24,171 nt of DNA from UMGS1279 sp045536815. Its GTDB lineage: Bacteria; Bacillota; Clostridia; Oscillospirales; Acutalibacteraceae. Position numbers and translations under genes: made by a program. The notes under the pieces are model-generated. The model had not been told where the DNA came from, did not search any database, and saw only the letters and a list, made by a program, of their open reading frames with translations. The DNA is taken from assembly GCA_045536815.1 (NCBI GenBank), contig JAZSOH010000034.1, forward strand, positions 1 through 24,171, in the 5' to 3' direction. Shown piece after piece: positions 15,630-22,206 of this stretch; the first letter of the stretch is position 1, and each line of letters begins with the position of its first letter.

Positions 15630-16511
15630 ATGGAGCCAAAAAAGTACAGACGTCGCTTTGGCGATAGACCTGATGGAAGAAAAATTAGGTCGCTTGACCC
15701 CTTAAATGCAATTACTCCTTATATTATGTGTAAAAGGAACGACGCATCTAACTTAATCACAGTTACTGTTGACGTTGAAAATATAGAAAAATACGTTAGA
15801 AAAAAACGTGAAGCAGGGCTTAAAGGCTTCGGTATTTTACACGTTATGCTAGCTACATACGTTAAAGCCGTTGCTCTTCGTCCGGGTATTAACCGTTTTA
15901 TAAGCGGTCAAAAGATTTTTGCGCGTAATGACATTCAAATGATGCTTACCATAAAAAAAGAAATGAAGCTTGACGCTCAGGAAACGGTTGTTAAGGTTTT
16001 TGCCTCACCTTCTGATTCGCCTGAAGATATTTATTATAAAATGGCTGCTTTAATTGACGAAAATCGTGCCGATGGCGACCAAAACGATATGGATGGAGTT
16101 GCCAGAATTTTAAACTATATTCCCGGTCTTGTTTTAAAATTCACCGTTTGGCTTTTAAATTTGTTAGATTATTTTGGCCTTCTCCCCCGTTTTTTGCTTA
16201 AAGTTAGCCCGTTCCATGGTTCGTTCTTTATAACATCAATGGGTTCACTTGGTATACCTGCCATTTACCATCATTTATATAATTTTGGTAATGTTCCCAT
16301 CTTTTGTTCTTACAGCGCAAAAAGAACAGAAACTGTCCTTAGTAAAGATGGTACTCCGGTAACTAAAAAGTTTGTTGATTTTAAGTTTACGTTAGATGAA
16401 CGCACTTGTGACGGACATTATTATTCCTCGGCTCTTAAAATAATGAACGACTATTTAAAACATCCCGAAAAACTTGATATACCGGTTGAGGTTATTCCTG
16501 ACATTTATTAA
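15630..16511 (+). CDS. CAT-fold protein related to 2-oxoacid dehydrogenase E2 catalytic domain
   Basis: This 293-residue protein aligns by eye with the chloramphenicol-acetyltransferase/E2 fold. It shows the N-terminal substrate-side strands (TPYIMCKRNDASNLITV), the ITSMGSLG segment and the closing RTCDGHYYSS, equivalent to the HRxxDG active site. There is no lipoyl or E1-binding domain. At the position of the catalytic His (HxxxDG) there is E257, while D261 and G262 remain; a His (H263) sits just after. A strongly hydrophobic stretch (about 165-191) interrupts the domain. Acyl transfer by the normal mechanism is therefore doubtful, and the substrate is unknown. It has its own promoter, an AGGAGG ribosome site and its own terminator. 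Confidence 0.7.
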   Translation: MEPKKYRRRFGDRPDGRKIRSLDPLNAITPYIMCKRNDASNLITVTVDVENIEKYVRKKREAGLKGFGILHVMLATYVKAVALRPGINRFISGQKIFARNDIQMMLTIKKEMKLDAQETVVKVFASPSDSPEDIYYKMAALIDENRADGDQNDMDGVARILNYIPGLVLKFTVWLLNLLDYFGLLPRFLLKVSPFHGSFFITSMGSLGIPAIYHHLYNFGNVPIFCSYSAKRTETVLSKDGTPVTKKFVDFKFTLDERTCDGHYYSSALKIMNDYLKHPEKLDIPVEVIPDIY

Positions 16512-16516
16512 ATTTA

Positions 16517-16547
16517 AACAGCTCGAAAATCTTCGGGCTGTTTTTTA
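16517..16547 (+). terminator. Terminator of the CAT-like gene
   Basis: AACAGCTCGAA pairs with TTCGGGCTGTT around AATC, followed by TTTTT. Confidence 0.85.
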
Positions 16548-16569
16548 ATAAAATTATTTTAAAAAAGTC

Positions 16570-16598
16570 TTGATTTTGGTACTGAACTTGTGTATAAT
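16570..16598 (+). promoter_or_regulatory. tRNA-Leu promoter
   Basis: TTGATT (16570-16575), a 17-bp spacer and TATAAT (16593-16598) lie 25 bp before the tRNA. Confidence 0.8.
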
Positions 16599-16623
16599 GT
16601 ATTAGTCCTTTAAAGACACCTTT

Positions 16624-16710
16624 GCCGGTGTGATGGAATTGGCAGACGTAGTGGACTCAAAATCCACCGGTAGCGATACCGTGCCGGTTCGAGTCCGGCC
16701 ACCGGCACCA
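16624..16710 (+). tRNA. tRNA-Leu (anticodon CAA, decodes UUG)
   Basis: This is an 87-nt class II tRNA with encoded CCA. Acceptor GCCGGTG pairs with CACCGGC, followed by discriminator A and CCA. The anticodon stem GTGGA/TCCAC encloses CTCAAAA, giving anticodon CAA. A long variable arm (CGGTAGCGATACCG) and the T-arm GGTTCGAGTCC are present. Downstream sequence begins the tandem repeat at once. Confidence 0.97.
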
Positions 16711-17220
16711 GTCAAGAGCCTTGACGCGCGAACGCGTAGTTGAGGTTCTTCTTTTTTTATAGTTTTATCCTCGCGTTTATAGTTTGAAACGAAAACTTTC
16801 ATAAGTCAAGAGCCTTGATGCGCAAAGGCGTAGTTAAGGTTCTTCTTTTTTTTATAGTTTTATCCTCGCGTCTATAGTTTGAAACGAAAACTTTCATAAG
16901 TCAAGAGCCTTGACGCGCAAACGCGTAGTTGAGGTTCTTCTTTTTTTATAGTTTTATCCTCGCGTTTATAGTTTGAAACGAAAACTTTCATAAGTCAAGA
17001 GCCTTGACACGCAAACGCGTAGTTGAGGTTCTTCTTTTTTATAGTTTTATCCTCGCGCCTAGGCTGTTTACGAGCACTCCACCATATGATGAGCCTTGAC
17101 ACGCAAACGCGTAGTTGAGGTTCTTTTTTTTTTTTATAATTTTATCCTCGCGCCTAGGCTGTTTACGAGCACTCCACCATATGATGAGCCTTGACGCGCA
17201 AACGCGTAGCTTAGGTTATT
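16711..17220 (+). repeat. Tandem array of about 94-bp units, each with a hairpin and T-tract
   Basis: Five full units start at about 16711, 16805, 16900, 16994 and 17086, with a partial sixth at 17181. Each begins with an imperfect hairpin whose outer arm is AAGAGCCT/AGGTTCTT and inner arm ACGCG/CGCGT around CAAA or CGAA. A run of 6-13 T follows, the layout of an intrinsic terminator. Unit 1 would terminate tRNA-Leu. Unit 2 has G-to-A and C-to-T changes that keep most pairing. Units 1-3 share one 3' half; units 4-5 carry a different one (CCTAGGCTGTTTACGAGC, then CACTCCACCATATGAT). There are no spacers, so it is not a CRISPR array. Confidence 0.85.
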
Positions 17221-17310
17221 TTATTAATCCTTCAAAACACATTATTTTTTGTGCATAATAAAACTTCAAAATGGACAAATTAATTTTAATAAAACTTTAT
17301 GAGGTCTAAA

Positions 17311-17796
17311 ATGAAAACTATATGTCTGCTTGGGGTTAGTAGGTCGCTAAAAACAAAGATAATAGCATATTTTTTAAAAAATAAATCTATTATCGTGGAA
17401 AATAATGAAATAAATATTTCGGGTAATAAATATCTAATTAACTTCGACTCTCAAAAGGCTTTAAATAATAGGAGTTCGGTTTATCTTTTTGGCGGAAAAA
17501 GATTTAATAAAAATATTAAAATACCTGAGGAAAGTATTTGCATTTGCTCAAGTACAGATACTAAAGCTCTATGTTTTTTGTTCAACAAAAAAGTAAGCGT
17601 TATAACCTGTGGTTTATCAACAACCGATACCTTTACCTATTCGAGTTTTGAGGAAAATAAAATCATTTCACTTCAAAGGCCTATAGCGACATTAAATGGT
17701 AAACTTTTGGAGCCGTTTGAATTTGAAAATGCATTTTCATTAAAAAATGATGAAGAAATTTTATTATTTAATTCACTAATCACAGTGGTAAGGTAA
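17311..17796 (+). CDS. Unrecognised protein, possible degenerate P-loop start
   Basis: This 161-residue protein is placed at ATG 17311 because GAGG (17301-17304) lies six bases before it; an in-frame ATG at 17299 would overlap that site. The start MKTICLLGVSRSLKTKII resembles a Walker-A strand-loop-helix but lacks the canonical GKS/T. The C-terminal part (VITCGLSTTDTFTYSS ... ISLQRPI) recalls uncharacterised clostridial proteins with a CG-S-DT-T-SS...LQR pattern; that is a memory-level resemblance only. It is soluble, with no signal peptide or membrane helix. It lies about 110 bp upstream of the SASP gene in the same direction, suggesting a spore-related or neighbouring role, which is inference. 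No clear promoter found. Confidence 0.6.
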   Translation: MKTICLLGVSRSLKTKIIAYFLKNKSIIVENNEINISGNKYLINFDSQKALNNRSSVYLFGGKRFNKNIKIPEESICICSSTDTKALCFLFNKKVSVITCGLSTTDTFTYSSFEENKIISLQRPIATLNGKLLEPFEFENAFSLKNDEEILLFNSLITVVR

Positions 17797-17856
17797 CAAA
17801 ATATAACAATAAATAAACAATTTTTTACCTTTAATATAAAAACATATTAAGCGCAA

Positions 17857-17863
17857 AATACTA
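17857..17863 (+). promoter_or_regulatory. Candidate forespore-type -10 box before the SASP gene
   Basis: AATACTA (17857-17863) resembles the SigG -10 CATACTA, with AATATA (17833-17838) 18 bp upstream as a poor -35. CATATTA at 17843-17849 is an alternative -10. SASP genes are typically SigG-dependent, and no good sigma-A promoter is present. The assignment is tentative. Confidence 0.25.
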
Positions 17864-17908
17864 TTACAAACGCAAAAGAATTTTTTAGTTAAAGGAGTGA
17901 AACAGATA

Positions 17909-18094
17909 ATGGCTAAAAACGTAGTTCCTGAAGCAAAAGACGCTCTTAACCGCTTCAAGATGGAGGCTGCAAACGAAGTTGGCGTTAACCTTAAGCAAGG
18001 TTACAACGGTGATTTAACTTCTAAACAGGCTGGTTCTATCGGTGGTCAAATGGTTAAGAAAATGATCGAGTCTTATGAAAACAGCATGAAATAA
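17909..18094 (+). CDS. Alpha/beta-type small acid-soluble spore protein
   Basis: This 61-residue SASP coats and protects forespore DNA and is later degraded by the GPR protease to feed outgrowth. The helix-turn-helix-like family pattern is clear: ALNRFKMEAANEVGV (12-26; the GPR site is expected at E19-A20), then GDLTSKQAGSIGGQMVKKMIE (34-54) with conserved GS-GG. The start is ATG 17909, 11 bases after AAAGGAG; the in-frame GTG at 17897 lies inside the ribosome site. It is a single gene closed by a strong terminator. It shows that the organism forms endospores. Confidence 0.95.
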   Translation: MAKNVVPEAKDALNRFKMEAANEVGVNLKQGYNGDLTSKQAGSIGGQMVKKMIESYENSMK

Positions 18095-18109
18095 TTGTTT
18101 AAATAAAAG

Positions 18110-18140
18110 GTGCCCCTCATTTGAGGGGCACTGATTTTTT
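18110..18140. terminator. Bidirectional terminator between SASP gene and spoVAD
   Basis: GTGCCCCTCA (18110-18119) and TGAGGGGCAC (18122-18131) form a perfect 10-bp stem. There is a T-tract on the plus side and CTTTTATTT on the minus side, so it can stop both convergent transcripts. Confidence 0.9.
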
Positions 18141-18168
18141 ATCTTTTATAAAATTAAATTATATTTTA

Positions 18169-19176
18169 TTAACTTACAATTTCGATTAGATGAGCAATTG
18201 ATGGGATATTTTCGCCTTGCATTGCTGAGGTTGGTGATAAAAGTGCCCCTGTGGCGCAAAAAAGAGCCCTTCTAAGCTTTTTTTCCTTAAAACCGTTTAG
18301 TATATGGGTACATAGCACCGAAGCCGAACAGCCGCAGCCAGAGCCTCCTGAATGGACGTCCTGCTTTTCCCTGTCATAAAGAATAAGACCGCAGTCTTTA
18401 TGAACGCTAGAAAGTGTCGGAAAATCATTTTTAGTTAGTTCATATAAAAGCTCGCTTCCAACAGCGCCTAAATCACCTGTATAAATCGCATCATAGTCCT
18501 CCGGTGAAGAATTTGTGTCCTTCAAAAACTGAATTATGGTATCGGCTGCAGCGGGCGCCATAGCAGCACCCATATTATTGGTGTCTTTAATGCCCTTATC
18601 CATAATTTTTCCAACTGTCGCCTTTGAAATTTTAATGTCAGATTCGTCATTTCCTATAATTAGCGCTCCCGAAGCGGTTGCGGTCCATTGGGCGTTTTGG
18701 GGACGTTGATTACCATATTCTAAAGGAAATCTATATTGTTTTTCTGCAGAACAAAAATGTGAAGATGTAACTGCAGCTACCCTCTCACCCATTTTGCCGT
18801 CAATAAACACACTGGCCATTATAAGTGATAACGCCATTGTTGAACAAGCACCGTAAATACCAATAAACTGTGTGCAAAAATCCATAAGACCAAAAGTGCT
18901 TCCGGTACACTGATTCAGCAAATCACCTGCAAACAAATAATCAATATCGCTACTTTCGAAATTACCTTTTCTAAGAGCTAAGCTCAAAGCCGTTTTTTGA
19001 AGCTTACTTTCTGCCTTTTCCCATGTTTGTTCACCTAGTGACGGGTCGGGAAAAATTTTATCGAAATATTTTCCTAATGGTCCCTCGCCCTCGAATTTTG
19101 AGCCAACTGCCGCATATGATAAAATGCGCGGCGGATTTTCAAAGGTTATTGTTTTGCCGTTACGTTTTATATTCAT
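18169..19176 (-). CDS. spoVAD: Stage V sporulation protein AD
   Basis: SpoVAD is a thiolase-fold protein that binds dipicolinic acid and is needed for its uptake into the forespore with the SpoVA channel. The 335-residue length matches the family (about 338). Conserved segments are DGPLG-like GEGPLGKYFDKI (29-41), LFAGDLLNQ (81-89), IYGACSTMAL with C111, SSHFCSAEKQYRFPLEYG, MAPAAADTI, GSGCGCSA and ATGALLSP. The start is ATG 19176 with AGGTGAAG just upstream; a longer frame would add 51 unrelated residues. Oddity: no spoVAC or spoVAE flanks it, although these genes are normally clustered. Convergent with the SASP gene. Confidence 0.92.
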   Translation of the reverse strand: MNIKRNGKTITFENPPRILSYAAVGSKFEGEGPLGKYFDKIFPDPSLGEQTWEKAESKLQKTALSLALRKGNFESSDIDYLFAGDLLNQCTGSTFGLMDFCTQFIGIYGACSTMALSLIMASVFIDGKMGERVAAVTSSHFCSAEKQYRFPLEYGNQRPQNAQWTATASGALIIGNDESDIKISKATVGKIMDKGIKDTNNMGAAMAPAAADTIIQFLKDTNSSPEDYDAIYTGDLGAVGSELLYELTKNDFPTLSSVHKDCGLILYDREKQDVHSGGSGCGCSASVLCTHILNGFKEKKLRRALFCATGALLSPTSAMQGENIPSIAHLIEIVS

Positions 19177-19212
19177 TACTTCACCTACAAAAATTTTATA
19201 TAGAGTTATTAT

Positions 19213-19241
19213 TTGACATAAATTTTTAAATATGATATACT
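19213..19241 (+). promoter_or_regulatory. Sigma-A promoter of the small membrane-protein gene
   Basis: TTGACA (19213-19218), 17 bp, TATACT (19236-19241), just upstream of a GGAGGGG ribosome site. It is divergent from spoVAD. Confidence 0.8.
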
Positions 19242-19263
19242 TTTGAAAAAACGGAGGGGTATT

Positions 19264-19557
19264 ATGTCTGATAGTTGGAAAGAATTTGACAAAAAGCAAA
19301 TAGCTTTGCACAAAAAATTTAGCCGACAAAAATGGCGAGTTAGATTTATTTGGCTATGCTTTAATTTATTGGCATATATATTATTTTTCACTTTAATAAC
19401 AGGCAGAAATTTTCCTTTCGCGGTTTTTGCATCGGTAGCAAGTACAATAATTTCAAGCATGTATTTTATAAAAAAATTAAATGAACTATCTCGTATTGAA
19501 GCAAAGCAAGATATAATTTTAATGAATGAAGCTCCAATAGGCAGACTAAAACTATAA
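19264..19557 (+). CDS. Small two-helix membrane protein, unrecognised
   Basis: This 97-residue protein has a basic amphipathic N-terminus (SWKEFDKKQIALHKKFSRQK), two predicted transmembrane helices (about 27-46 and 50-70) and a short charged C-terminus. GGAGGGG is about six bases before ATG 19264; an in-frame TTG at 19243 precedes the ribosome site and is excluded. I do not recognise the family. It has its own promoter and terminator, so it is a monocistronic gene between spoVAD and the DUF6512-like gene. Confidence 0.75.
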   Translation: MSDSWKEFDKKQIALHKKFSRQKWRVRFIWLCFNLLAYILFFTLITGRNFPFAVFASVASTIISSMYFIKKLNELSRIEAKQDIILMNEAPIGRLKL

Positions 19558-19592
19558 AATCCTAAGCGAAGTAACCGCTTAGGATTTTTTTG
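19558..19592 (+). terminator. Intrinsic terminator
   Basis: AATCCTAAGCG (19558-19568) pairs with CGCTTAGGATT (19576-19586), followed by T6. It starts right after the preceding stop codon. Confidence 0.9.
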
Positions 19593-19608
19593 TGTCATAT
19601 TCCCTTTT

Positions 19609-19639
19609 AAGCTACACATAACTATTATTAGTGTAGTTT
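19609..19639 (+). promoter_or_regulatory. Inverted repeat just upstream of the DUF6512-like gene
   Basis: AAGCTACAC (19609-19617) and GTGTAGTTT (19631-19639) form a 9-bp dyad with one wobble around a 13-nt spacer, ending at the G-rich ribosome site (GGGGGGA). It could be an operator or a leader hairpin affecting translation. No clear -35/-10 pair is visible. Confidence 0.4.
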
Positions 19640-19653
19640 AGGGGGGATTTTTT

Positions 19654-20190
19654 GTGAAGGCAAATATCGGTTTTTTACAATTTGTTGGATATGTTTTTAC
19701 TTCGGTTTTTGGAACACTACTTCATTTTTTGTTTGACTGGACAGGAAAAAGTATCATTACAGCGCCTTTTTCCGCAGTAAATGAATCTATATGGGAGCAT
19801 ATGAAACTGCTCTTTTTCCCAATGCTTATCTTTGCTTTAATTGAAAGTAAAATTCTAAACAAAACATATAAAAATTTTTGGTGTGTAAAGCTGATTGGAA
19901 TATTGGTTGGAATTATTATAATACCTGTTCTATATTACACATATACAGGTATTTTGGGTGCTTTTGTCGATTGGTTTAATATTTTAATTTTCTTTATTGC
20001 CGGTGCTATAACCTATATCATTGAAACAAAGTTTTATAAAAAAATGAAAGCTTGCCCGATTTCAGAAAAAATCTCATTTCTAGCCCTTTTGGTTATTGCT
20101 GCTGTATTTGTTGTGTTTACATTTTTCCCAATCGAAATACCACTTTTTAGAGACCCGCTAGACAAAACCTATGGCTTTAAAAAACAGTAA
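19654..20190 (+). CDS. DUF6512-like integral membrane protein
   Basis: This 178-residue membrane protein has about five predicted helices (7-27, 52-68, 77-97, 106-126, 140-160). The conserved segment GTLLHFLFDW ... APFSAVNESIWEHMKLLFFP (20-56) matches my recollection of the DUF6512 family, a Firmicutes membrane family without known function. It starts at GTG 19654, six to seven bases after GGGGGGA. Monocistronic, ending at a bidirectional terminator shared with the radical SAM gene. Confidence 0.72.
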   Translation: MKANIGFLQFVGYVFTSVFGTLLHFLFDWTGKSIITAPFSAVNESIWEHMKLLFFPMLIFALIESKILNKTYKNFWCVKLIGILVGIIIIPVLYYTYTGILGAFVDWFNILIFFIAGAITYIIETKFYKKMKACPISEKISFLALLVIAAVFVVFTFFPIEIPLFRDPLDKTYGFKKQ

Positions 20191-20196
20191 AATTTT

Positions 20197-20226
20197 AAAC
20201 GGCCTAACTTAATGTTAAGCCGTTTT
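20197..20226. terminator. Bidirectional terminator
   Basis: AAACGGC (20197-20203) pairs with GCCGTTT (20219-20225), with an inner CTTAA/TTAAG helix. T and A tracts flank it on both sides. It overlaps the stop codon of the minus-strand radical SAM gene. Confidence 0.75.
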
Positions 20227-21085
20227 ATTCTTGTAAATATTTATTAAGAAAGTTTAGAGTTTTCTTTTTATCTGCCGACCAAAGAGGCGCAAGTAGGTCC
20301 TTTTTGGCGCCATCTCCCGTTATTCTATGAACAACAGTTTCTTTTGGCAAAACTTTAATACAATCCTTTAATGTTTTAGCATACTCGTTAAGTGTTAGCG
20401 GCTTTACTCTACCTTCCATATATTCTTTTTCAAGCCTCGTACCTTTAAGAATATGTAAAAGATGAAATTTAACCCCATTCGTACCACTTTGAACGGCAAA
20501 TTTTGTTGTTAAGACAGGGTCGTCAGACGGAAGACCGATAATGATGTGTGTTATAACCTCTAACCCTGCTTTTTTAAGGCGAAAAACGGCGTCACTATAA
20601 ACCTCGCTTTTATACCCTCGGTTAATATACTCTGAAACGCTGTCATTTGCGGTTTGAAGGCCAAGCTCAACAGTTACGGGTTTAACTTCATTTAGCTCCT
20701 TTAGAAGCTCTATCGTGGTGTTTTCGAGGCAATCTGGTCTTGTGGCTATGTTAATGCCAACAATATACTCCGGCTTAATAGCTTCAAAAAACAAATCTCT
20801 AAGACGATTATATGGCCCATAGGTATTACTGAATGACTGAAAATAAGCAATATATTTACCGCCTTTATTTTTTGATTCTACCCTATTTTTAGCCTTTTCA
20901 AGCTGAACTGATATGTTGTCTCCCCATTCGGCAAACTCTCCTCCACCGAGTGCTGAACAAAAAATACACCCGCCTTTAGAAACTTTGCCATCGCGGTTAG
21001 GACAGGTAAAGCCTGCATCAACAGAAAGCTTATAAACCTTTGAGCCGAACTTTTCTTTATAATATTCATTAGCAGTTTTGTACAT
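20225..21085 (-). CDS. Radical SAM protein, YtqA/YhcC family
   Basis: This is a 286-residue Elp3-related radical SAM protein of the TIGR01212 (YhcC/YtqA) type. The cluster-binding cysteines are C28, C40 and C43 (TCPNRDGKVSKGGCIFC), matching this family's long Cx11Cx2C spacing. NIATRPDCL, VELGLQTANDSV, THIIIGLPSD and HLLHILKGTRLEKEY follow as expected. The reaction is not settled; a tRNA-related role has been suggested from gene context elsewhere. The ribosome site GGGGGGAGAG is strong and there is a dedicated promoter. Confidence 0.9.
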   Translation of the reverse strand: MYKTANEYYKEKFGSKVYKLSVDAGFTCPNRDGKVSKGGCIFCSALGGGEFAEWGDNISVQLEKAKNRVESKNKGGKYIAYFQSFSNTYGPYNRLRDLFFEAIKPEYIVGINIATRPDCLENTTIELLKELNEVKPVTVELGLQTANDSVSEYINRGYKSEVYSDAVFRLKKAGLEVITHIIIGLPSDDPVLTTKFAVQSGTNGVKFHLLHILKGTRLEKEYMEGRVKPLTLNEYAKTLKDCIKVLPKETVVHRITGDGAKKDLLAPLWSADKKKTLNFLNKYLQE

Positions 21086-21125
21086 GCTCTCTCCCCCCTA
21101 TTACCGCTATTTTTCTTTACAATTT

Positions 21126-21154
21126 ATTATATAACATTAAAACTTAAAAATCAA
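21126..21154 (-). promoter_or_regulatory. Sigma-A promoter of the radical SAM gene
   Basis: On the minus strand TTGATT (21154-21149), 17 bp, TATAAT (21131-21126). It lies just past the stop of microprotein copy 1. Confidence 0.75.
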
Positions 21155-21165
21155 ATTACTATTTT

Positions 21166-21297
21166 TTAGAATAATGTCGTTATCCAATAAATAACACCAT
21201 AAATTACACTTGCAATTGTGCCATAAGCAATTACAGGACCCGCTATTTTAAATATATTAGCACCAATGCCTAAAATCCATCCCTCTGCTGCTGTCAA
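21166..21297 (-). CDS. 43-residue hydrophobic microprotein, copy 1
   Basis: The frame from TTG 21297 reads MTAAEGWILGIGANIFKIAG, then PVIAYGTIAS and a Tyr/Trp/Thr-rich end (VIYWITTLF), then stop. Nearly the whole peptide is one Gly-rich hydrophobic span, so a single membrane helix is likely. Two more copies follow at 22205 and 23371. Copies 1 and 2 differ by 12 synonymous and 5 replacement codons over codons 11-43, which indicates real coding. The first 10 codons plus 11 nt upstream are identical in all three. No ribosome site precedes the TTG; the frame is open further upstream (CPI is conserved), so the start is provisional. Not recognised. It lies between the divergent radical SAM and MerR genes. 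Confidence 0.6.
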   Translation of the reverse strand: MTAAEGWILGIGANIFKIAGPVIAYGTIASVIYGVIYWITTLF

Positions 21298-21366
21298 TAT
21301 AGGACACAGTAATTTTTGCAAAATTAATGATTTTGTGATATAATTAATAAAATAATTAAAAATCAC

Positions 21367-21397
21367 TTGACTGTAAACCTTGTTTATAGTGTATAAG
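21367..21397 (+). promoter_or_regulatory. MerR-type promoter with 19-bp spacer and operator dyad
   Basis: TTGACT (21367-21372) and TATAAG (21392-21397) are separated by 19 bp. Within the spacer lies ACTGTAAAC-CTT-GTTTATAGT (21370-21390), a 9-bp dyad with one mismatch. Elongated spacers with a central dyad are the hallmark of MerR-controlled promoters, so autoregulation of the gene at 21417 is likely. Confidence 0.65.
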
Positions 21398-21416
21398 TAA
21401 TGCAGAGGTGATGGTT

Positions 21417-22172
21417 TTGAAGATTAAAGAGTTGGAAAATACAATGTCTATTTCCCGTTCTAACATTCGTTTTTATGAAAAACAAGGTTTGTTTTCTCCT
21501 GAGCGTAAAGATAACAATTACAGGGAATATACCGAACAAGATATTGAGGCTCTTAAGAAAATCCTTGTTTTTAGAAAAATGGGGTTCACTGTTGAAGAAA
21601 TAAAACTTATTAAAAATAACGAATTATCATTTGCTGAAGCTATAGCCAGTACGCAACACCGAATTGAAAATGAAATTGAGCAATTAAACGGCTCTTTAAA
21701 GCTTATTAAAAAAGTGGCACAAGAAAACTCTTCTTTTGAAGAAATTGATATTAATTGCCATTGGAACGCAATAAGAGAATCAGAAAAAGCCGGTGAAAAG
21801 TTTGTTGATATATGCAAGGATTATTTGGAATTAGAACTGAACTCTTTCGATTTTATGTGGAAATATGTGTTTTTTCACGATTTCAAAAAGTCAAGGGCTA
21901 AACACGGCACAGTGATTGCTTGTGGCATATTGTTGCTATTATGTGTTTTGCGCGGAATTGGCAAAGTTCTTATTTGGAAAGAATCTTTCTGGTCGGGATT
22001 TTTGTATCCATTTGTTATTGCGTTAGCAGCATCAATCATTATCTTACCACTCTTTTTATTAAGCAAAAAGTTTCCCAAGGTTGCATCCGTTATCGCAACT
22101 ATTCTTTTAGGATTAATTGTTTTGTTTTTTGCCGGTATAATTATCTTAATAATTTATTCGATAATTACATAA
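21417..22172 (+). CDS. MerR-family regulator with C-terminal membrane domain
   Basis: This 251-residue protein begins with a MerR winged-helix domain (KIKELENTMSISRSNIRFYE at 2-21, EKQGLFSPERKDNNYREYT, then QDIEALKKILVFRKMGFTVEEI) and a coiled coil (about 75-105). The sensor region is replaced by three predicted transmembrane helices (about 164-180, 193-216, 222-248). Such a membrane-tethered regulator would sense an envelope signal; no metal-binding cysteines are placed as in metalloregulators. The start is TTG 21417, six bases after AGAGGTG (21404-21410); GTG 21408 and ATG 21411 overlap that site. The 19-bp-spacer promoter with dyad just upstream implies autoregulation. It has no obvious target gene beside it. 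Confidence 0.82.
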   Translation: MKIKELENTMSISRSNIRFYEKQGLFSPERKDNNYREYTEQDIEALKKILVFRKMGFTVEEIKLIKNNELSFAEAIASTQHRIENEIEQLNGSLKLIKKVAQENSSFEEIDINCHWNAIRESEKAGEKFVDICKDYLELELNSFDFMWKYVFFHDFKKSRAKHGTVIACGILLLLCVLRGIGKVLIWKESFWSGFLYPFVIALAASIIILPLFLLSKKFPKVASVIATILLGLIVLFFAGIIILIIYSIIT

Positions 22173-22206
22173 CAAAAAAGCTCGCCAAGCGGCAAGCTTT
22201 TTTGTT
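22171..22206. terminator. Bidirectional terminator after the MerR gene
   Basis: AACAAAAAAGCT (22171-22182) pairs perfectly with AGCTTTTTTGTT (22195-22206), with an inner GCC/GGC helix. It overlaps the stop codons of both the MerR gene and microprotein copy 2. Confidence 0.85.

Noticed and set aside
16602..16802. Minus-strand ORF over tRNA-Leu (66 codons, with a GAGGRTRTGTVSLPVDFES-like stretch)
   Set aside because: It is the antisense of the tRNA-Leu gene, a well-known spurious ORF pattern in bacterial annotation.
17060..17100. tRNA remnant suggested by CACTCCACCA in units 4-5 of the tandem array
   Set aside because: No T-loop (TTCRA) or acceptor partner can be found around it.
16711..17220. 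CRISPR array
   Set aside because: Units are directly tandem with no unique spacers, repeats are about 94 bp rather than 25-40, and no cas genes are present.
19209..19619. 136-codon minus-strand ORF over the small membrane-protein gene
   Set aside because: It overlaps a gene with a consensus promoter, ribosome site and terminator; no ribosome site was noted for the antisense frame.
21286..21302. TTGACA at the microprotein start as a true promoter -35
   Set aside because: No acceptable -10 lies 16-18 bp downstream (TTTAGG at 17 bp), so it is kept only as part of the invariant block, not as a promoter.
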